From Flavobacteriales bacterium ALC-1 (GTDB taxonomy: Bacteria; Bacteroidota; Bacteroidia; Flavobacteriales; Flavobacteriaceae), in the NCBI GenBank assembly GCA_000171875.1, contig ABHI01000006.1, positions 1 to 64,000 on the forward strand: a stretch of 64,000 nt of DNA, read 5' to 3'. A program made the position numbers and the translations under genes. The notes beneath the pieces were generated by a model that worked only from the letters and a program-made list of their open reading frames with translations, made no database searches and was not told the DNA's origin. Positions 13,874 to 24,576 of this stretch are shown here, piece after piece. Position 1 is the stretch's first letter; every line of letters starts with the position of its first letter.

Positions 13874-15235
13874 TTAAATCTCGCGATTAAAATCCCAAGA
13901 CTCTAAATAATCTTTTACATACTTAACAAACTGTCCACCAAGTGCTCCATTAACTACGCGATGGTCGTAAGAATGTGATAAGAACATTTTGTAACGGATA
14001 CCAATATAATCACCTTCAGGGCCTTCTATAACAGCTGGCATTTTTCTAATCGCACCAAGTGCTAAAATACCAACTTGTGGTTGGTTAATAATTGGTGTGC
14101 CCATAATGCTACCAAATGTACCAACATTGGTTACTGTATAGGTTCCTCCTTGTATATCGTCTGGACTTAATTGTCCTAAACGTGCTCTATTAGCTAAATC
14201 GTTAACACGTTTTACCATACCGAACAAGTTTAATTGATCAGCATTTTTAATTACAGGTACAATTAAATTACCATCTGGTAAAGCAGCTGCCATACCGACA
14301 TTAATAGCTTTCTTTTTAATGATAGCATCTCCTTGAACAGAAATATTCATCATTGGAAATTCTTTTAAAGCTTTAGTAACTGCTTCCATAAAAATAGGTG
14401 TGAAGGTTAAGTTTTCACCTTCGCGCTCCATAAAATCGTTTTTAACTTTCTTTCTCCAGTTCCAAATGGTAGTGACATCGGCTTCAATAAAAGACTGCAC
14501 ATGTGCAGAGGTATGTACCGATTCTACCATGTACTTAGAAATGAGTTTGCCCATTCGGCTCATTTCAATAATTTCATCATCTCCAGAAGCTAATACGGGT
14601 TGTTCAACTGACTTCTTTTCTGCTGGTTTTTCAGGAGTTTTAGTCGCAGTAACTGGCGTATTTACTTTTTGTTCAACAACAGGCTCAGCTTTAGGTGCTG
14701 CAACTGGTGCTGGAGTAGAACCACGTGATGCTAAATAGTTTTTAATATCATTTTTGGTAACGCGATTATCTTTTCCGGTACCAGGAATAGCATCGAGTTC
14801 GTTTTGAGAAATACCTTCTTGCTTCGCTATGTTTTTAACTAAAGGAGAATAAAAACGCTCACCAGATGATATTACAGGCTCTACGTTCGCTTTTGCAGCC
14901 ACAACAGTTTGCGCCACTTCAGCAACAGCTTTAGGAGCTTCTGGCTCAGCAACAGGTTCTGTAGCTGGAGCTTTAACTTCAACAGTATCTCCTCCTTCGG
15001 TTTCTATCACTGCAATAGTTTGTCCAACTTGTACGACATCATCAACATTGAATAGTTTTTCAACTAAAACTCCGTCAACTTCACTTGGTACTTCACTATC
15101 AACTTTATCAGTAGCGATTTCTAAAACGGCTTCATCAGCTTCAATAGTATCTCCTATGTCTTTAAGCCATGAGGTTATGGTTGCTTCAGCAACACTCTCT
15201 CCCATTTTAGGTAACTTAAGTTCAAACTTTGCCAT
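13874..15235 (-). CDS. 2-oxoacid dehydrogenase E2 (dihydrolipoyl acyltransferase)
   Basis: A 453-residue E2 subunit. The lipoyl domain (1-78) has the lipoylation site Lys44 in ATDKVDS. An Ala/Pro/Val-rich linker, a peripheral subunit-binding domain (about 127-170, SPLVKNIAKQEG...RVTKNDI) and the acyltransferase core (about 215-453) follow. The active-site motif HxxxDG reads His425-Arg-Val-Val-Asn429-Gly, so the usual Asp is Asn. It moves an acyl group from lipoamide to CoA. The branched-chain-type E2 is the best guess; the oxoglutarate or pyruvate complex cannot be excluded. E1 and E3 are not in the window. Confidence 0.9.
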   Translation of the reverse strand: MAKFELKLPKMGESVAEATITSWLKDIGDTIEADEAVLEIATDKVDSEVPSEVDGVLVEKLFNVDDVVQVGQTIAVIETEGGDTVEVKAPATEPVAEPEAPKAVAEVAQTVVAAKANVEPVISSGERFYSPLVKNIAKQEGISQNELDAIPGTGKDNRVTKNDIKNYLASRGSTPAPVAAPKAEPVVEQKVNTPVTATKTPEKPAEKKSVEQPVLASGDDEIIEMSRMGKLISKYMVESVHTSAHVQSFIEADVTTIWNWRKKVKNDFMEREGENLTFTPIFMEAVTKALKEFPMMNISVQGDAIIKKKAINVGMAAALPDGNLIVPVIKNADQLNLFGMVKRVNDLANRARLGQLSPDDIQGGTYTVTNVGTFGSIMGTPIINQPQVGILALGAIRKMPAVIEGPEGDYIGIRYKMFLSHSYDHRVVNGALGGQFVKYVKDYLESWDFNREI

Positions 15236-15326
15236 ATCTATAATTTGAAGGTCTTTATTTGCGATTTGAATGCAAAATTAATAAAAAAACAGATATTTTA
15301 TTGATTTTTATTCAACTATAACTGTT

Positions 15327-16427
15327 TTAGAAGTGTATTATTTCACCTCTGTTAATAGCGCTATCACTTCCGAGGATAAATTTACTGTTTTTCGGTAATA
15401 ATCTAAAGGCTATGTTTTTTTGTTTCGACTTTTTCTTCATATCCTCGATAATAGCTTTGGTTTTTAGCATGTTAAGGTCATATATAACCATACAATTATT
15501 TGCTATTTCACTAGTGACTTCTCTACTTTGAGCTATGGGTTGGGGTAATTTATGTTTTAAGGATGAGTCTATTTCATCAGAAAATATTATGGTGTTTTCT
15601 ATTGGTAATTTCGAAGACTTTTCAGGTCTTCTTAAACTATATGCTAGCTTAATGCCTATAGAAACTATTGTGTTGAATATGAAATTACTTTTAAAATGCT
15701 TTTTGTAAAAGGTTTGCATGGCTCCATAGAAACGTTTTGCATAGCTTGAATCTTTTAAGGTGCTTTCTCCTTTAAAATGTATAATTGAGGTTTCACCAAA
15801 ATAGAAATTATCGTAGTTGGCTTTTAAAACTTTATAGGATAAATCGATGTCTTCACCATACATAAAATAGTCTTCATCAAAACCACCAACGGATTCGTAA
15901 ACGGCCTTTTTCAAAAACATAAATGCTCCTACCAATATTTCAACTTTACCTGTAGCATTTACTTCTAAATGATTAGCATAGTAGTCATTATTATTACCAA
16001 GCATTTTCTTTAGTGATACTTTTGGAGTTGGAATGTTTCGCTTGCTTTCAGGAAGAAATTTCCCTTTACCATCAATAAGTTGGCATCCTATAATCCCTAG
16101 GTTTTCTTTTGAATCTGCAAATTCTATGAGTTTAGAAAATGTATCTTCTGCTACAACAGTATCAGGATTTAGAATACATAAATACTCACCTTTAGCTTCT
16201 GTGACGCCTATATTATTTCCTTTTGAAAAGCCAGAGTTCTCATTATTTTCTATCAATTTTACAGATGGGAATAATTCTGAAACCATATTACAACTATCAT
16301 CAGGTGAGTTGTTGTCTATGACTATAATTTCTGCATCAATAGTCTCAATTGCAATCTCTACACTTTTTAGACACAATTCTAAAAAATAGCGCACATTGTA
16401 ATTAAGTATGATGACAGATAGCTTCAA
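15327..16427 (-). CDS. Family 2 glycosyltransferase
   Basis: A 366-residue GT-A fold transferase. It begins KLSVIILNYNVRYFLELCL, has the first Asp of the nucleotide-sugar site in VIDNNSPDDS (about residue 37), and a DxD-like NPDT (about 93). The acceptor-side ED motif is GEDIDLSYK (about 192), in the usual GGFDEDYFMYGED context. It resembles rhamnosyl-type transferases that build cell-surface glycans from the cytoplasmic face. The C-terminal 100 residues are less conserved. It lies 6 nt downstream of recR on the same strand, so it is probably co-transcribed. Confidence 0.88.
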   Translation of the reverse strand: MKLSVIILNYNVRYFLELCLKSVEIAIETIDAEIIVIDNNSPDDSCNMVSELFPSVKLIENNENSGFSKGNNIGVTEAKGEYLCILNPDTVVAEDTFSKLIEFADSKENLGIIGCQLIDGKGKFLPESKRNIPTPKVSLKKMLGNNNDYYANHLEVNATGKVEILVGAFMFLKKAVYESVGGFDEDYFMYGEDIDLSYKVLKANYDNFYFGETSIIHFKGESTLKDSSYAKRFYGAMQTFYKKHFKSNFIFNTIVSIGIKLAYSLRRPEKSSKLPIENTIIFSDEIDSSLKHKLPQPIAQSREVTSEIANNCMVIYDLNMLKTKAIIEDMKKKSKQKNIAFRLLPKNSKFILGSDSAINRGEIIHF

Positions 16428-16433
16428 AATGCA

Positions 16434-17051
16434 TTATGATTTTAAAGAGGCTTCAAAAGGTACACGATCAATAATACTACGACCTAAAGTAATTTCGTCT
16501 GTGTATTCCAATTCGTTACCTGCGGCAACGCCTCTAGCAATGGTTGAGGTTGCTACATTATAATCTTGGATTTGTCTAAAAATATAAAAGTTAGTAGTGT
16601 CACCTTCCATTGTTGGGCTCATTGCAAAAATCAATTCTTTTACTTGCCCTGTTTTTACTTTCTCTACTAAAGACATAATATTTAAATCTTGAGGACCAAT
16701 ACCATCCATTGGAGATATTTTTCCTCCCAAAACATGGTATAAGCCTTTAAAAGAACTCGTGTTTTCAACAGCCATAACATCTCTTATATCTTCAACCACA
16801 CAAATTAATTGCGTGTTTCGGTTTGGGTTCTCGCAAATTTCACAAAGCGGTTTGTCGCTAATATTATGACAAGATTTACAAAAATTAATTTCTCCTCTTA
16901 CTTTAGATAAAGCTTCTGATAATTGAAACGTTTGATTTTCAGGTTGCCTTAATAAATGCAGTACCAAACGTAAGGCAGTACGTTTACCAATCCCTGGTAA
17001 TTGAGCCATTTCGTTAACCGCATTTTCTAAGAGTTTTGATGAAAATTCCAT
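16434..17051 (-). CDS. recR: Recombination protein RecR
   Basis: A 205-residue RecR, which acts with RecO and RecF to load RecA on gapped DNA. It has a helix-hairpin-helix [12 protein letters not shown] (18-29), a zinc finger with Cys58, Cys61, Cys70 and Cys73, then a Toprim domain starting [12 protein letters not shown] (about 85-96). The start is ATG 17051, giving MEFSSKLLE as in RecR. An upstream ATG at 17081 would overlap the terminator region and is unlikely. Confidence 0.96.
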   Translation of the reverse strand: MEFSSKLLENAVNEMAQLPGIGKRTALRLVLHLLRQPENQTFQLSEALSKVRGEINFCKSCHNISDKPLCEICENPNRNTQLICVVEDIRDVMAVENTSSFKGLYHVLGGKISPMDGIGPQDLNIMSLVEKVKTGQVKELIFAMSPTMEGDTTNFYIFRQIQDYNVATSTIARGVAAGNELEYTDEITLGRSIIDRVPFEASLKS

Positions 17052-17080
17052 ATGGACGAAGGTACTGATTTTTAAAAACA

Positions 17081-17118
17081 AAAAAGCCCAACTGTAAAGT
17101 TTTACAATTGGACTTTAA
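17081..17118 (-). terminator. Terminator of the BNR-repeat gene
   Basis: On the minus strand a stem (AGTCCAATTGTAAA with TTTACAGTTGGGCT, one G/T and one mismatch) is followed by a run of T. It sits just after the stop of the upstream minus-strand gene and just before recR. Confidence 0.75.
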
Positions 17119-17135
17119 AGTATTTTGATTGGCTA

Positions 17136-19685
17136 TTATTTTAGAATCAATTTTTTAGTGATTTCTCCTTTAGTACTATTCAGTTTTACAAAATAAACGC
17201 CAGAATTATAAGATGTAACGTCAATTTTAAAGCCATTAGATAAATTTACTTTTTTGCCATAGTACATTAATTTACCTAGTGTGTTATAAACTCTAATACT
17301 AACATCTTCCGAGTTATTCCACTTTAAATTTACGTCGTTATTTGCTGGATTTGGATACATGGATACATCTTCGAACTCAAAGTTTTCAACACTCAAAGTT
17401 CCGTCATAAAGATTAGATCTCCAAAGCCCTCTACCGTATGTTGCTGCATAGATTTTATTATCAGCTGTATTAATTTCTAATTCATTAATAAGCATATTTG
17501 GTAATCCATTGTTAAAAGCAGTCCACGTATTTCCTAAATCAGTATCAGTATAATACACTCCATAATTCATACCAACATATAATCCGTCTTTACCATTATT
17601 TTGCCAAACTACAGCTTGAGCAGAAAATCCAGGTAAGTCCCAAAGTATAGGTGTAAAAGATGTACCATTATTTGTACTTATATATACTCTTTGACTGTCT
17701 GTTGTTGCTATTGCAATTTTAGATGGATCTGTTGGATGTACAGCAATAGAATTAATTATTCTATTAACACCGAGGTTTAAAGTAGATTGCTGCCAAAGCA
17801 TACCACCGTTGGTAGTGTACCAAAAGTTTCCATTAATAGCTAAATACATAGTGTTACTGTTAGTAGGTGCTATTTTTAAATGATCAATATTTGCGCCAAA
17901 ATTTTGAGAAATAGATGCCCATGTAACACCACCATTAATTGATTTATAAACTTCATCAAAAGCACAGTAGATTACATCTTGTACTATAGGGTCTTGTTCA
18001 AAGGGCACAATCCAATTCCAATTGCTTTCATACCCTTTGCCGTCAGGTTGATTAACCCCGTTAATATTATTTCCTCCATCAAAAGTTTTAACAAACCCAC
18101 CAAATTGTGAGGTGCCATACATTATTAGTGGATTTGTTTTATCTACAAAACCTTCCATACCATCTGCTCCCCACCAATCTGTCCAATTACCATCTGCTCC
18201 AAGAACTGAAGATCCATTATCTTGTGAACCTCCTGTAACAATTACTGGATTAGTTTGACTTACACCAATTTTATAGAACTGACGAATTCCCAAGCCAGGT
18301 GTTAAATCTGTGTAATAATTAGTGTTTACTACTGTTGGGTTTTCTGCTTTATATATACCTCCATCTGTACCTACAAATAGCTTAGTGTTAGTTCCTGTGC
18401 CTACAAATTTTAATATATCAACATCTGCATGACAGTAACCTATATTTTCAGATGTAGCCCCATTTGGTGTCCATTGTGAAGTCATGCTAAATGTAAGACC
18501 ACCATCTGTAGATCTTCGTGTATTTATTCCAGCAATATGGACATCATCAACATCATTAGGGTTTATGGCAATATCCATATCTCTTGGCGCTTGTCCAACA
18601 CCAACATCATTCGGGTCTTCAGGATCTGAAGAGTAACCAAAATAATTTTTGTTTGTATGGTTTAGCTTAACAAAAATAGAGCCACTGTCTGTAGATTTAT
18701 ATAAACCACCAAAAGCTCCTCCAGATGATTCAATCACATATACTATCGAAGGATCATTAGGTGAAACACCTATCATTTTTGGCCTTGAACCAAATTGATT
18801 AGTACCAACACCATTTATTTTTGTGAAATTACCACCATCGTTTACAGAGACATAAAAATCATTCCCAGAAGCATACACCACATTTGGATTACCTGGTTTA
18901 AACTCAACATCGTAACCCGTAGTAACACCAGCAAAATAAATTGAACTCCAAGATAAACCTCCGTTTACTGATTTAAACAAACCGCCACTTTGAGCACTAC
19001 AATACATTTTTGATGAATCTGTTGGGTGTATGAGTATTTTATTAACCCAGCCACTAGGTAAGCTACTGTGGTAGAACCATGTAGATCCACCATCTGTAGA
19101 TTTAAAAATTGTACCATTTGCTGAGCCCCAAAAATAGGTAGAACTGTTTGAAGGGTCTATAGCAAGAGAGTAAACATCTGTATTAGCTAAGTTGTCTGTA
19201 AGTACTGACCATGATGTACCACCATTTGTGCTTTTCCATACCCCACCAGTTTGGCTACCAACTATGATATGATTTTGATCGGTTTTGTCTATGGCTATTG
19301 AAGTAATACGACCTACACCAGGATTATAACCAGATGTTGCATCCCAATACGTAGGCCCCATTTCTTCCCAAGTACCTACTGTAGTTTTAGCAGCTAGCCC
19401 TTCATTATTTATTTTTGAATTATAATCTTGTAATTCGTTATAGTAATATACAGGTGATTTAAGTTTTCCTGTTTCATCCATTGTACGTTCTGCAAAATAT
19501 TGCCAACGTCTAAATGGTTTATAACCAGTTCCTCGTTCTCTACCTACTGAATTGAAATGTTGTTCTGCAACTTCAACAATATGCTCTACGGTATGTGTAC
19601 CTTCTGCTATTAATTTTCTAAAATCTTGTGCGGAGAGCTGGAGCACAAAACCGACTAGCAAAAAGACTAGTGTAACCTTTTTCAT
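17136..19685 (-). CDS. T9SS-secreted BNR/sortilin-like repeat protein
   Basis: An 849-residue secreted protein. A signal peptide (1-20, ending LSAQ) is followed by many BNR/sortilin-type beta-propeller blades, each with an Asp-box-like S-T-N/D-G-G-xx-W motif (for example KSTNGGTSW, KSTDGGSTW, KSVNGGLSW). The C-terminus (about 770-849) is a type A sorting domain: MYPNPANNDVNL, then RVYNTLGKLMY and GVYFVKLNS. It is thus exported by the type IX system and surface-attached or released. Function unknown; such propellers often bind or degrade glycans or proteins. Confidence 0.9.
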   Translation of the reverse strand: MKKVTLVFLLVGFVLQLSAQDFRKLIAEGTHTVEHIVEVAEQHFNSVGRERGTGYKPFRRWQYFAERTMDETGKLKSPVYYYNELQDYNSKINNEGLAAKTTVGTWEEMGPTYWDATSGYNPGVGRITSIAIDKTDQNHIIVGSQTGGVWKSTNGGTSWSVLTDNLANTDVYSLAIDPSNSSTYFWGSANGTIFKSTDGGSTWFYHSSLPSGWVNKILIHPTDSSKMYCSAQSGGLFKSVNGGLSWSSIYFAGVTTGYDVEFKPGNPNVVYASGNDFYVSVNDGGNFTKINGVGTNQFGSRPKMIGVSPNDPSIVYVIESSGGAFGGLYKSTDSGSIFVKLNHTNKNYFGYSSDPEDPNDVGVGQAPRDMDIAINPNDVDDVHIAGINTRRSTDGGLTFSMTSQWTPNGATSENIGYCHADVDILKFVGTGTNTKLFVGTDGGIYKAENPTVVNTNYYTDLTPGLGIRQFYKIGVSQTNPVIVTGGSQDNGSSVLGADGNWTDWWGADGMEGFVDKTNPLIMYGTSQFGGFVKTFDGGNNINGVNQPDGKGYESNWNWIVPFEQDPIVQDVIYCAFDEVYKSINGGVTWASISQNFGANIDHLKIAPTNSNTMYLAINGNFWYTTNGGMLWQQSTLNLGVNRIINSIAVHPTDPSKIAIATTDSQRVYISTNNGTSFTPILWDLPGFSAQAVVWQNNGKDGLYVGMNYGVYYTDTDLGNTWTAFNNGLPNMLINELEINTADNKIYAATYGRGLWRSNLYDGTLSVENFEFEDVSMYPNPANNDVNLKWNNSEDVSIRVYNTLGKLMYYGKKVNLSNGFKIDVTSYNSGVYFVKLNSTKGEITKKLILK

Positions 19686-19762
19686 AATAATTCTTTTTTT
19701 TTAGCTAATTTACTCAAAATTACTAGTCTTCTTAATTTTATGTTAAATAAAGTAATCTAATT

Positions 19763-21232
19763 ATGACACCTACTTCTATACTAATTCTAATAGCATGCTA
19801 TTTTGGTCTACTTGTTTTAATCTCTTATTTTACAGGAAAGGAAGATAGTAATGATGTATTTTTTAAGGCGAAAAGGCAATCACCTTGGTACATTGTAGCT
19901 TTTGGTATGATTGGCGCATCACTTTCTGGTGTTACTTTTATTTCGGTTCCAGGAATGATTGGAGGTGAGCAATTTGCCTACATGCAAGGTGTTTTTGGTT
20001 TTTTTATTGGCTATGTATTCATTTTAACTGTTTTAATTCCAATATATTACAAACTTAATGTCACTTCCATATACCAATATTTAGAACAGCGTTTTGGTTA
20101 TGTGAGTTATAAAACAGGCGCTTTTTTCTTTTTGTTATCTAGAGTCACAGGAGCATCATTTAGATTGTTTTTAGTAGCTCTTGCTATGCAGTATATTGTT
20201 TTTAAACAAATAGGTGTTCCGTTTTGGTTAACAGTAGTCATTTCAATTTTATTAATATGGTTATATACTAATAGAGGTGGAATTAAAACGATTGTTTGGA
20301 CAGATACTTTACAAACTCTAGCAATGTTAGTTTCTGTTGGTGTTGCAATTTATTTAATAAATGAAAAATTAGATTGGACCTATTTTGAGTTTTTAGGTTC
20401 ATCAGAGTTTAAAGCAAAAGGGCAAATTTTCTTTTTTGATGATCCAAATGCTAAAACCTATTTCTGGAAATATTTCATTGGCGGTATTTTTATAGCTATT
20501 GCTATGACAGGTTTAGATCAAGATATGATGCAAAAAAACTTAACCTGTAAAAATCAAATGGAGGCTAAGAAAAATATCTTTAGTATGGCAACGCTACTAA
20601 TCTTTGTAAACTTTGTATTTCTATCTCTAGGTGCTTTATTATTTATTTACTCTGAGAAGTTTAATGTCAGTATTCCAGTTTTAGATGGAAAAACAAGAAC
20701 AGATTTACTATTTCCTGAGATTGCAATGAATCAAGAATTAGGGTCAGCATTAGCCATTACTTTTATTATTGGATTAATAGCTGCAGCATATTCTAGTGCT
20801 GATTCTGCTCTAACCTCTTTAACAACATCTTTTAGTGTAGATTTTTTGAATATAGAAAACCGACCTAAAGACCAACAAAAGCCTTTACGAAAAAAAGTAC
20901 ACATAGGTGTTTCAGTTTTGTTGATACTTGTTGTAATACTATTTAATATGCTCGAAGGAAACGTAGTAAGTAACCTTTTTAAGTTTGCGACATTTACCTA
21001 TGGACCTTTGCTAGGATTATTTGCTTTTGGAATTTTAACCAAGCATCAAATAAAGGATAAATATGCTTGGATTGTAGCGTTACTATCAATTATTATAAGC
21101 TTTGCAATAACCTCTTTACCAGAAACTGTAATTGGGTCTTATAAATTTCATTGGGAAATTCTTCCACTTAATGGCCTATTAACATTTTTAGGTTTACTAC
21201 TTATTAAAAAGAGGCAAAGCGTTATTGAATGA
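19763..21232 (+). CDS. Sodium:solute symporter family transporter
   Basis: A 489-residue membrane protein with about 13 predicted helices and the SSS fold signature. Helix 1 is followed by GKEDSNDVFFKAKRQSPWY, then GMIGASLSGVTFISVPG (sodium-site region), and a late YSSADSALTSL motif, the usual Na+ ligand segment. It should import a small organic solute or ion with sodium. The following genes (ASPIC lipoprotein and haloperoxidase) are on the same strand at short spacing, so the substrate may relate to them; this is inference. Confidence 0.9.
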   Translation: MTPTSILILIACYFGLLVLISYFTGKEDSNDVFFKAKRQSPWYIVAFGMIGASLSGVTFISVPGMIGGEQFAYMQGVFGFFIGYVFILTVLIPIYYKLNVTSIYQYLEQRFGYVSYKTGAFFFLLSRVTGASFRLFLVALAMQYIVFKQIGVPFWLTVVISILLIWLYTNRGGIKTIVWTDTLQTLAMLVSVGVAIYLINEKLDWTYFEFLGSSEFKAKGQIFFFDDPNAKTYFWKYFIGGIFIAIAMTGLDQDMMQKNLTCKNQMEAKKNIFSMATLLIFVNFVFLSLGALLFIYSEKFNVSIPVLDGKTRTDLLFPEIAMNQELGSALAITFIIGLIAAAYSSADSALTSLTTSFSVDFLNIENRPKDQQKPLRKKVHIGVSVLLILVVILFNMLEGNVVSNLFKFATFTYGPLLGLFAFGILTKHQIKDKYAWIVALLSIIISFAITSLPETVIGSYKFHWEILPLNGLLTFLGLLLIKKRQSVIE

Positions 21233-21285
21233 TGTTAATAATAATATTCTACACTACTAGATGTTAAGTATTTGTTAAAAAATGT

Positions 21286-21293
21286 TATTTTTG
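21286..21293 (+). promoter_or_regulatory. Possible -7 element TATTTTTG
   Basis: This matches TAnnTTTG and lies 28 nt before the ATG at 21322. It could start transcripts for the ASPIC lipoprotein and haloperoxidase independently of the symporter gene. Confidence 0.4.
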
Positions 21294-21321
21294 TTAAGCT
21301 CACTAATCATTGATTTCCTTA

Positions 21322-24300
21322 ATGAAAAAAATAACCCTCATTTTGGTAGCTGCATTTATGCTGCTAACCTGTTCTAATGACGCAGAACAAAATACTAATA
21401 CACCAGCATACCTCCTTAACCAACTATCGGAAAAAGATACTGGTATTAATTTCACGAATCTAGTACCAGAAGATGCACAACATAGTATTATAAACTATAT
21501 CTATTATTATAATGGAGGTGGAGTTGCAGCTGGAGATATTAATAATGATGGACTTTCAGATTTATACTTCGTATCTAATACGGGAGATAATAAATTATAT
21601 GTAAACAAAGGGGATTTAAAGTTTGAAGATGTCTCTAAAGAAGCCAATATAGCTGGGAAAGCAAGTTGGAATACTGGTGTTGCTATGGTAGATATTAATA
21701 ATGATGGTTTATTAGATATCTATGTTTGTGCAGTGTCTGGACTTTTAGATTTTGAAGGTCACAATGAACTTTTTATAAATAATGGTGACGGTACGTTTAC
21801 TGAAAAAGCAAAAGACTATGGTTTAGACTTTAAAGGCTATTCTACACAAGCTTACTTTTTCGATTATGATAAAGATGACGATTTGGATGTCTATATTGTA
21901 AATCATGCTGTACATACAACACTTTCTCATGGTAGAGCTGAATTGCGACATAAACGCGCAGAATTAGTAGGTGATGTTTTACTAAATAATGATAATGGAA
22001 AATTTACTGACGTTAGCGAAGCAGCAAATATTTTTGGAGGAGTCAATGGTTATGGATTAAGTGCTTCTGTGGCTGATTTTAATAATGATGGTTGGGATGA
22101 TATTTATGTGTGTAATGATTTTCATGAAGATGACTATTACTACCTCAATAATCATGATGGTACGTTTACAGAAAGTCTTGCAGATGCTTTTACAACCATA
22201 AGTAGGTTTTCAATGGGAAGTGATGCTGCAGATATAAATGGTGATGGTTACCAAGATATTATGACTTTAGATATGCTTCCAAAAAGCGAACGTATATTAA
22301 AAGAGACCGAAGGAGATGATGCCATGTTTAATATGCAAGTGCATCTAAAAAAATTAGGCTATAAAGATCAGTATTCTCGAAACATGCTTCAGGTTAACAA
22401 CTCTGGAAATTACTTTCAAGAAACCGCATTGTATAATAAGGTAGCAGATACAGATTGGAGTTGGGCACCTTTATTTGCAGATTTTAATAATGATGGCCAT
22501 CAAGATTTATTTATCTCAAACGGAATTTTAAGACGGCCAAACGGGCTCGATTTTAAAAAGTATGTGTCTAGTGCGTTTAAAGGGCGCTCAGAAAAGGATG
22601 GCCTAGAATGGTTGTTTAACTCTATAAACGAAATGACCAGTGGAAAAGTAGCCAATGAGATTTTTGAAGGTAATTCAAAAAAATTCAATAATAAAACTGG
22701 TGAATGGATTGAAAACATACCAAACCTATCTAATGGAGCCATTTATATAGATTTAGATTTAGATGGTGATTTAGATTTGGTAACTAATAACTTTGGTGAA
22801 ACAGCAGGTCTTTATGAAAATACTACTGATGGTTCTAAAAATTATGTCACTTTAAACTTTGAATACAAAGGAGCAAACAAAGATGCTATTGGTGCAAAAG
22901 CAATAGTTTATAATAATGGCAAGCACCAATTAAAGCAATTGTTTAAATCGAGAGGCTTCTTATCATCTTTAGATAATAAATTGCACTTTGGTATAGATGA
23001 AGCAACAACAATTGATTCTATTCAGATTATCTGGCCAAATGATGAAATACAGACAATTATAAACCCTAAAATTAACCAGAACTTAACAATAAGTTATTTA
23101 GAAGGAAATAGAGCATATAATTATGATACGAGTTTAGATACAACTTCGACCTTCAAAAAAGAAAGCTTTATTAATTACACCCACAAAGAAGATAATTATA
23201 ATGATTTTGTTGAAGAGAAATTAATTCCTTATAAAGTTTCAACCTTAGGACCAGCATTGGCAAAAGCAGATATTGATGGTAATGGTTTTGAAGATGTTTT
23301 TATTGGAAATGCATCAGGTAAACCAGCACAATTATTTATGAATTCAGGTTCTGGATTTTCACTATCAAAGCAATCTGTTTTTGAAAATGATAAAGCATTC
23401 GAAGATAATGATGCAACATTTTTTGATGCTGATAATGATGGGGATTTAGATTTATATGTTGCTTCAGGTATTAACGAATCTAAAATTGAAAGCAATCAAA
23501 ACAATCGCTTATATATTAATGAAAAAGGTCAGTTTATTAGATCTCAAAATCAGATTCCGACAAACACATTAGTTACGACAACTGTTAATGCCTATGATTA
23601 CGATAATGATGGAGATACAGACTTATTTGTTGGTAACCTTGTCGATGCTAAAGATTTTGGAAAACCTGTAAAATCTAGTATGCTGGTTAATGATGGAAAG
23701 GGAAACTTTTCGATAGATTCAAATTTTGAATTAACTTCTAAAGTAACATCTGCAAAATGGGAAGATGTAAATGGAGACAATATTAATGACTTACTCATTT
23801 CTACTGAATGGGATGCTCCAAAAATTTATATCAACAAAAAAGGAAATTTAGAATTAATGGACTTGCCAGACAATATGAATGGGCTTTGGCAATCTGTTTC
23901 AACTTTCGATATAGATAATGATGGAGACCAAGATATTTTACTAGGAAATTGGGGGCTTAATAGTAAGTTTAATCTCAATTTTGATGGGCCATTAGTTATG
24001 TATCATTCAGATTTTGATGAGAATGGAAAAAAAGAGACCCTTATTGCTTACAATAAAGATGGAAAGTATTATCCTCTTAATTCTAAAGATGAGCTTGCTG
24101 CTCAAATGAATGTGATTAATAAAATATATGTAGATCATAAAAGCTTCGCTGGTAAAACTATTGAAGAAGCTATTACTAAAGGCTCAATTAATAAAGCAGA
24201 AAAATTTGAGGCACATACATTAGCTTCTGGCTATTTAAGAAATAATAATGGCGAATTTAAAGACTTTGTTGAGTTTGCACATGCTTTTCAGTTGGCGCCA

Positions 24301-24573
24301 ATAACTACCTTTTCTGAAGTAAAAGTTAATAATGAAAATCAATTATTAATTGGTGGTAATTCATATAAGGTGAATACATATCATGGGTCGTATAGTGCAC
24401 TCAAAGGATTGTTGGTTAAAGATGAATCTAATTATCAGCCTGTTTCAAACTTAGGCATAGATCCTTTCAACCAACAAATAAAACAAATTGAAACCCTAAA
24501 AATGAAGGATAAGAATCTCGTTATTATACTTTCTAATAACAATGAAATAAAACTCTATTCTTATCAGAATTAA
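21322..24573 (+). CDS. VCBS/FG-GAP repeat lipoprotein with ASPIC/UnbV domain
   Basis: A 1083-residue surface lipoprotein. The signal MKKITLILVAAFMLLTC ends in a lipobox Cys. Repeated calcium-binding loops of the form D-I-N-N-D-G-L-x-D-L/I-Y occur across both halves (for example DINNDGLSDLYF, DFNNDGWDDIYV), as in FG-GAP/VCBS propellers. A central ASPIC/UnbV segment (about 515-590) contains GAKAIVYNNGKHQLKQL and HFGIDE..IDSIQIIWPN. ATG 21322 is chosen over an upstream TTG because it gives a clean lipoprotein signal. The stop is 3 nt before the haloperoxidase start. Confidence 0.9.
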   Translation: MKKITLILVAAFMLLTCSNDAEQNTNTPAYLLNQLSEKDTGINFTNLVPEDAQHSIINYIYYYNGGGVAAGDINNDGLSDLYFVSNTGDNKLYVNKGDLKFEDVSKEANIAGKASWNTGVAMVDINNDGLLDIYVCAVSGLLDFEGHNELFINNGDGTFTEKAKDYGLDFKGYSTQAYFFDYDKDDDLDVYIVNHAVHTTLSHGRAELRHKRAELVGDVLLNNDNGKFTDVSEAANIFGGVNGYGLSASVADFNNDGWDDIYVCNDFHEDDYYYLNNHDGTFTESLADAFTTISRFSMGSDAADINGDGYQDIMTLDMLPKSERILKETEGDDAMFNMQVHLKKLGYKDQYSRNMLQVNNSGNYFQETALYNKVADTDWSWAPLFADFNNDGHQDLFISNGILRRPNGLDFKKYVSSAFKGRSEKDGLEWLFNSINEMTSGKVANEIFEGNSKKFNNKTGEWIENIPNLSNGAIYIDLDLDGDLDLVTNNFGETAGLYENTTDGSKNYVTLNFEYKGANKDAIGAKAIVYNNGKHQLKQLFKSRGFLSSLDNKLHFGIDEATTIDSIQIIWPNDEIQTIINPKINQNLTISYLEGNRAYNYDTSLDTTSTFKKESFINYTHKEDNYNDFVEEKLIPYKVSTLGPALAKADIDGNGFEDVFIGNASGKPAQLFMNSGSGFSLSKQSVFENDKAFEDNDATFFDADNDGDLDLYVASGINESKIESNQNNRLYINEKGQFIRSQNQIPTNTLVTTTVNAYDYDNDGDTDLFVGNLVDAKDFGKPVKSSMLVNDGKGNFSIDSNFELTSKVTSAKWEDVNGDNINDLLISTEWDAPKIYINKKGNLELMDLPDNMNGLWQSVSTFDIDNDGDQDILLGNWGLNSKFNLNFDGPLVMYHSDFDENGKKETLIAYNKDGKYYPLNSKDELAAQMNVINKIYVDHKSFAGKTIEEAITKGSINKAEKFEAHTLASGYLRNNNGEFKDFVEFAHAFQLAPITTFSEVKVNNENQLLIGGNSYKVNTYHGSYSALKGLLVKDESNYQPVSNLGIDPFNQQIKQIETLKMKDKNLVIILSNNNEIKLYSYQN

Positions 24574-24576
24574 ATT

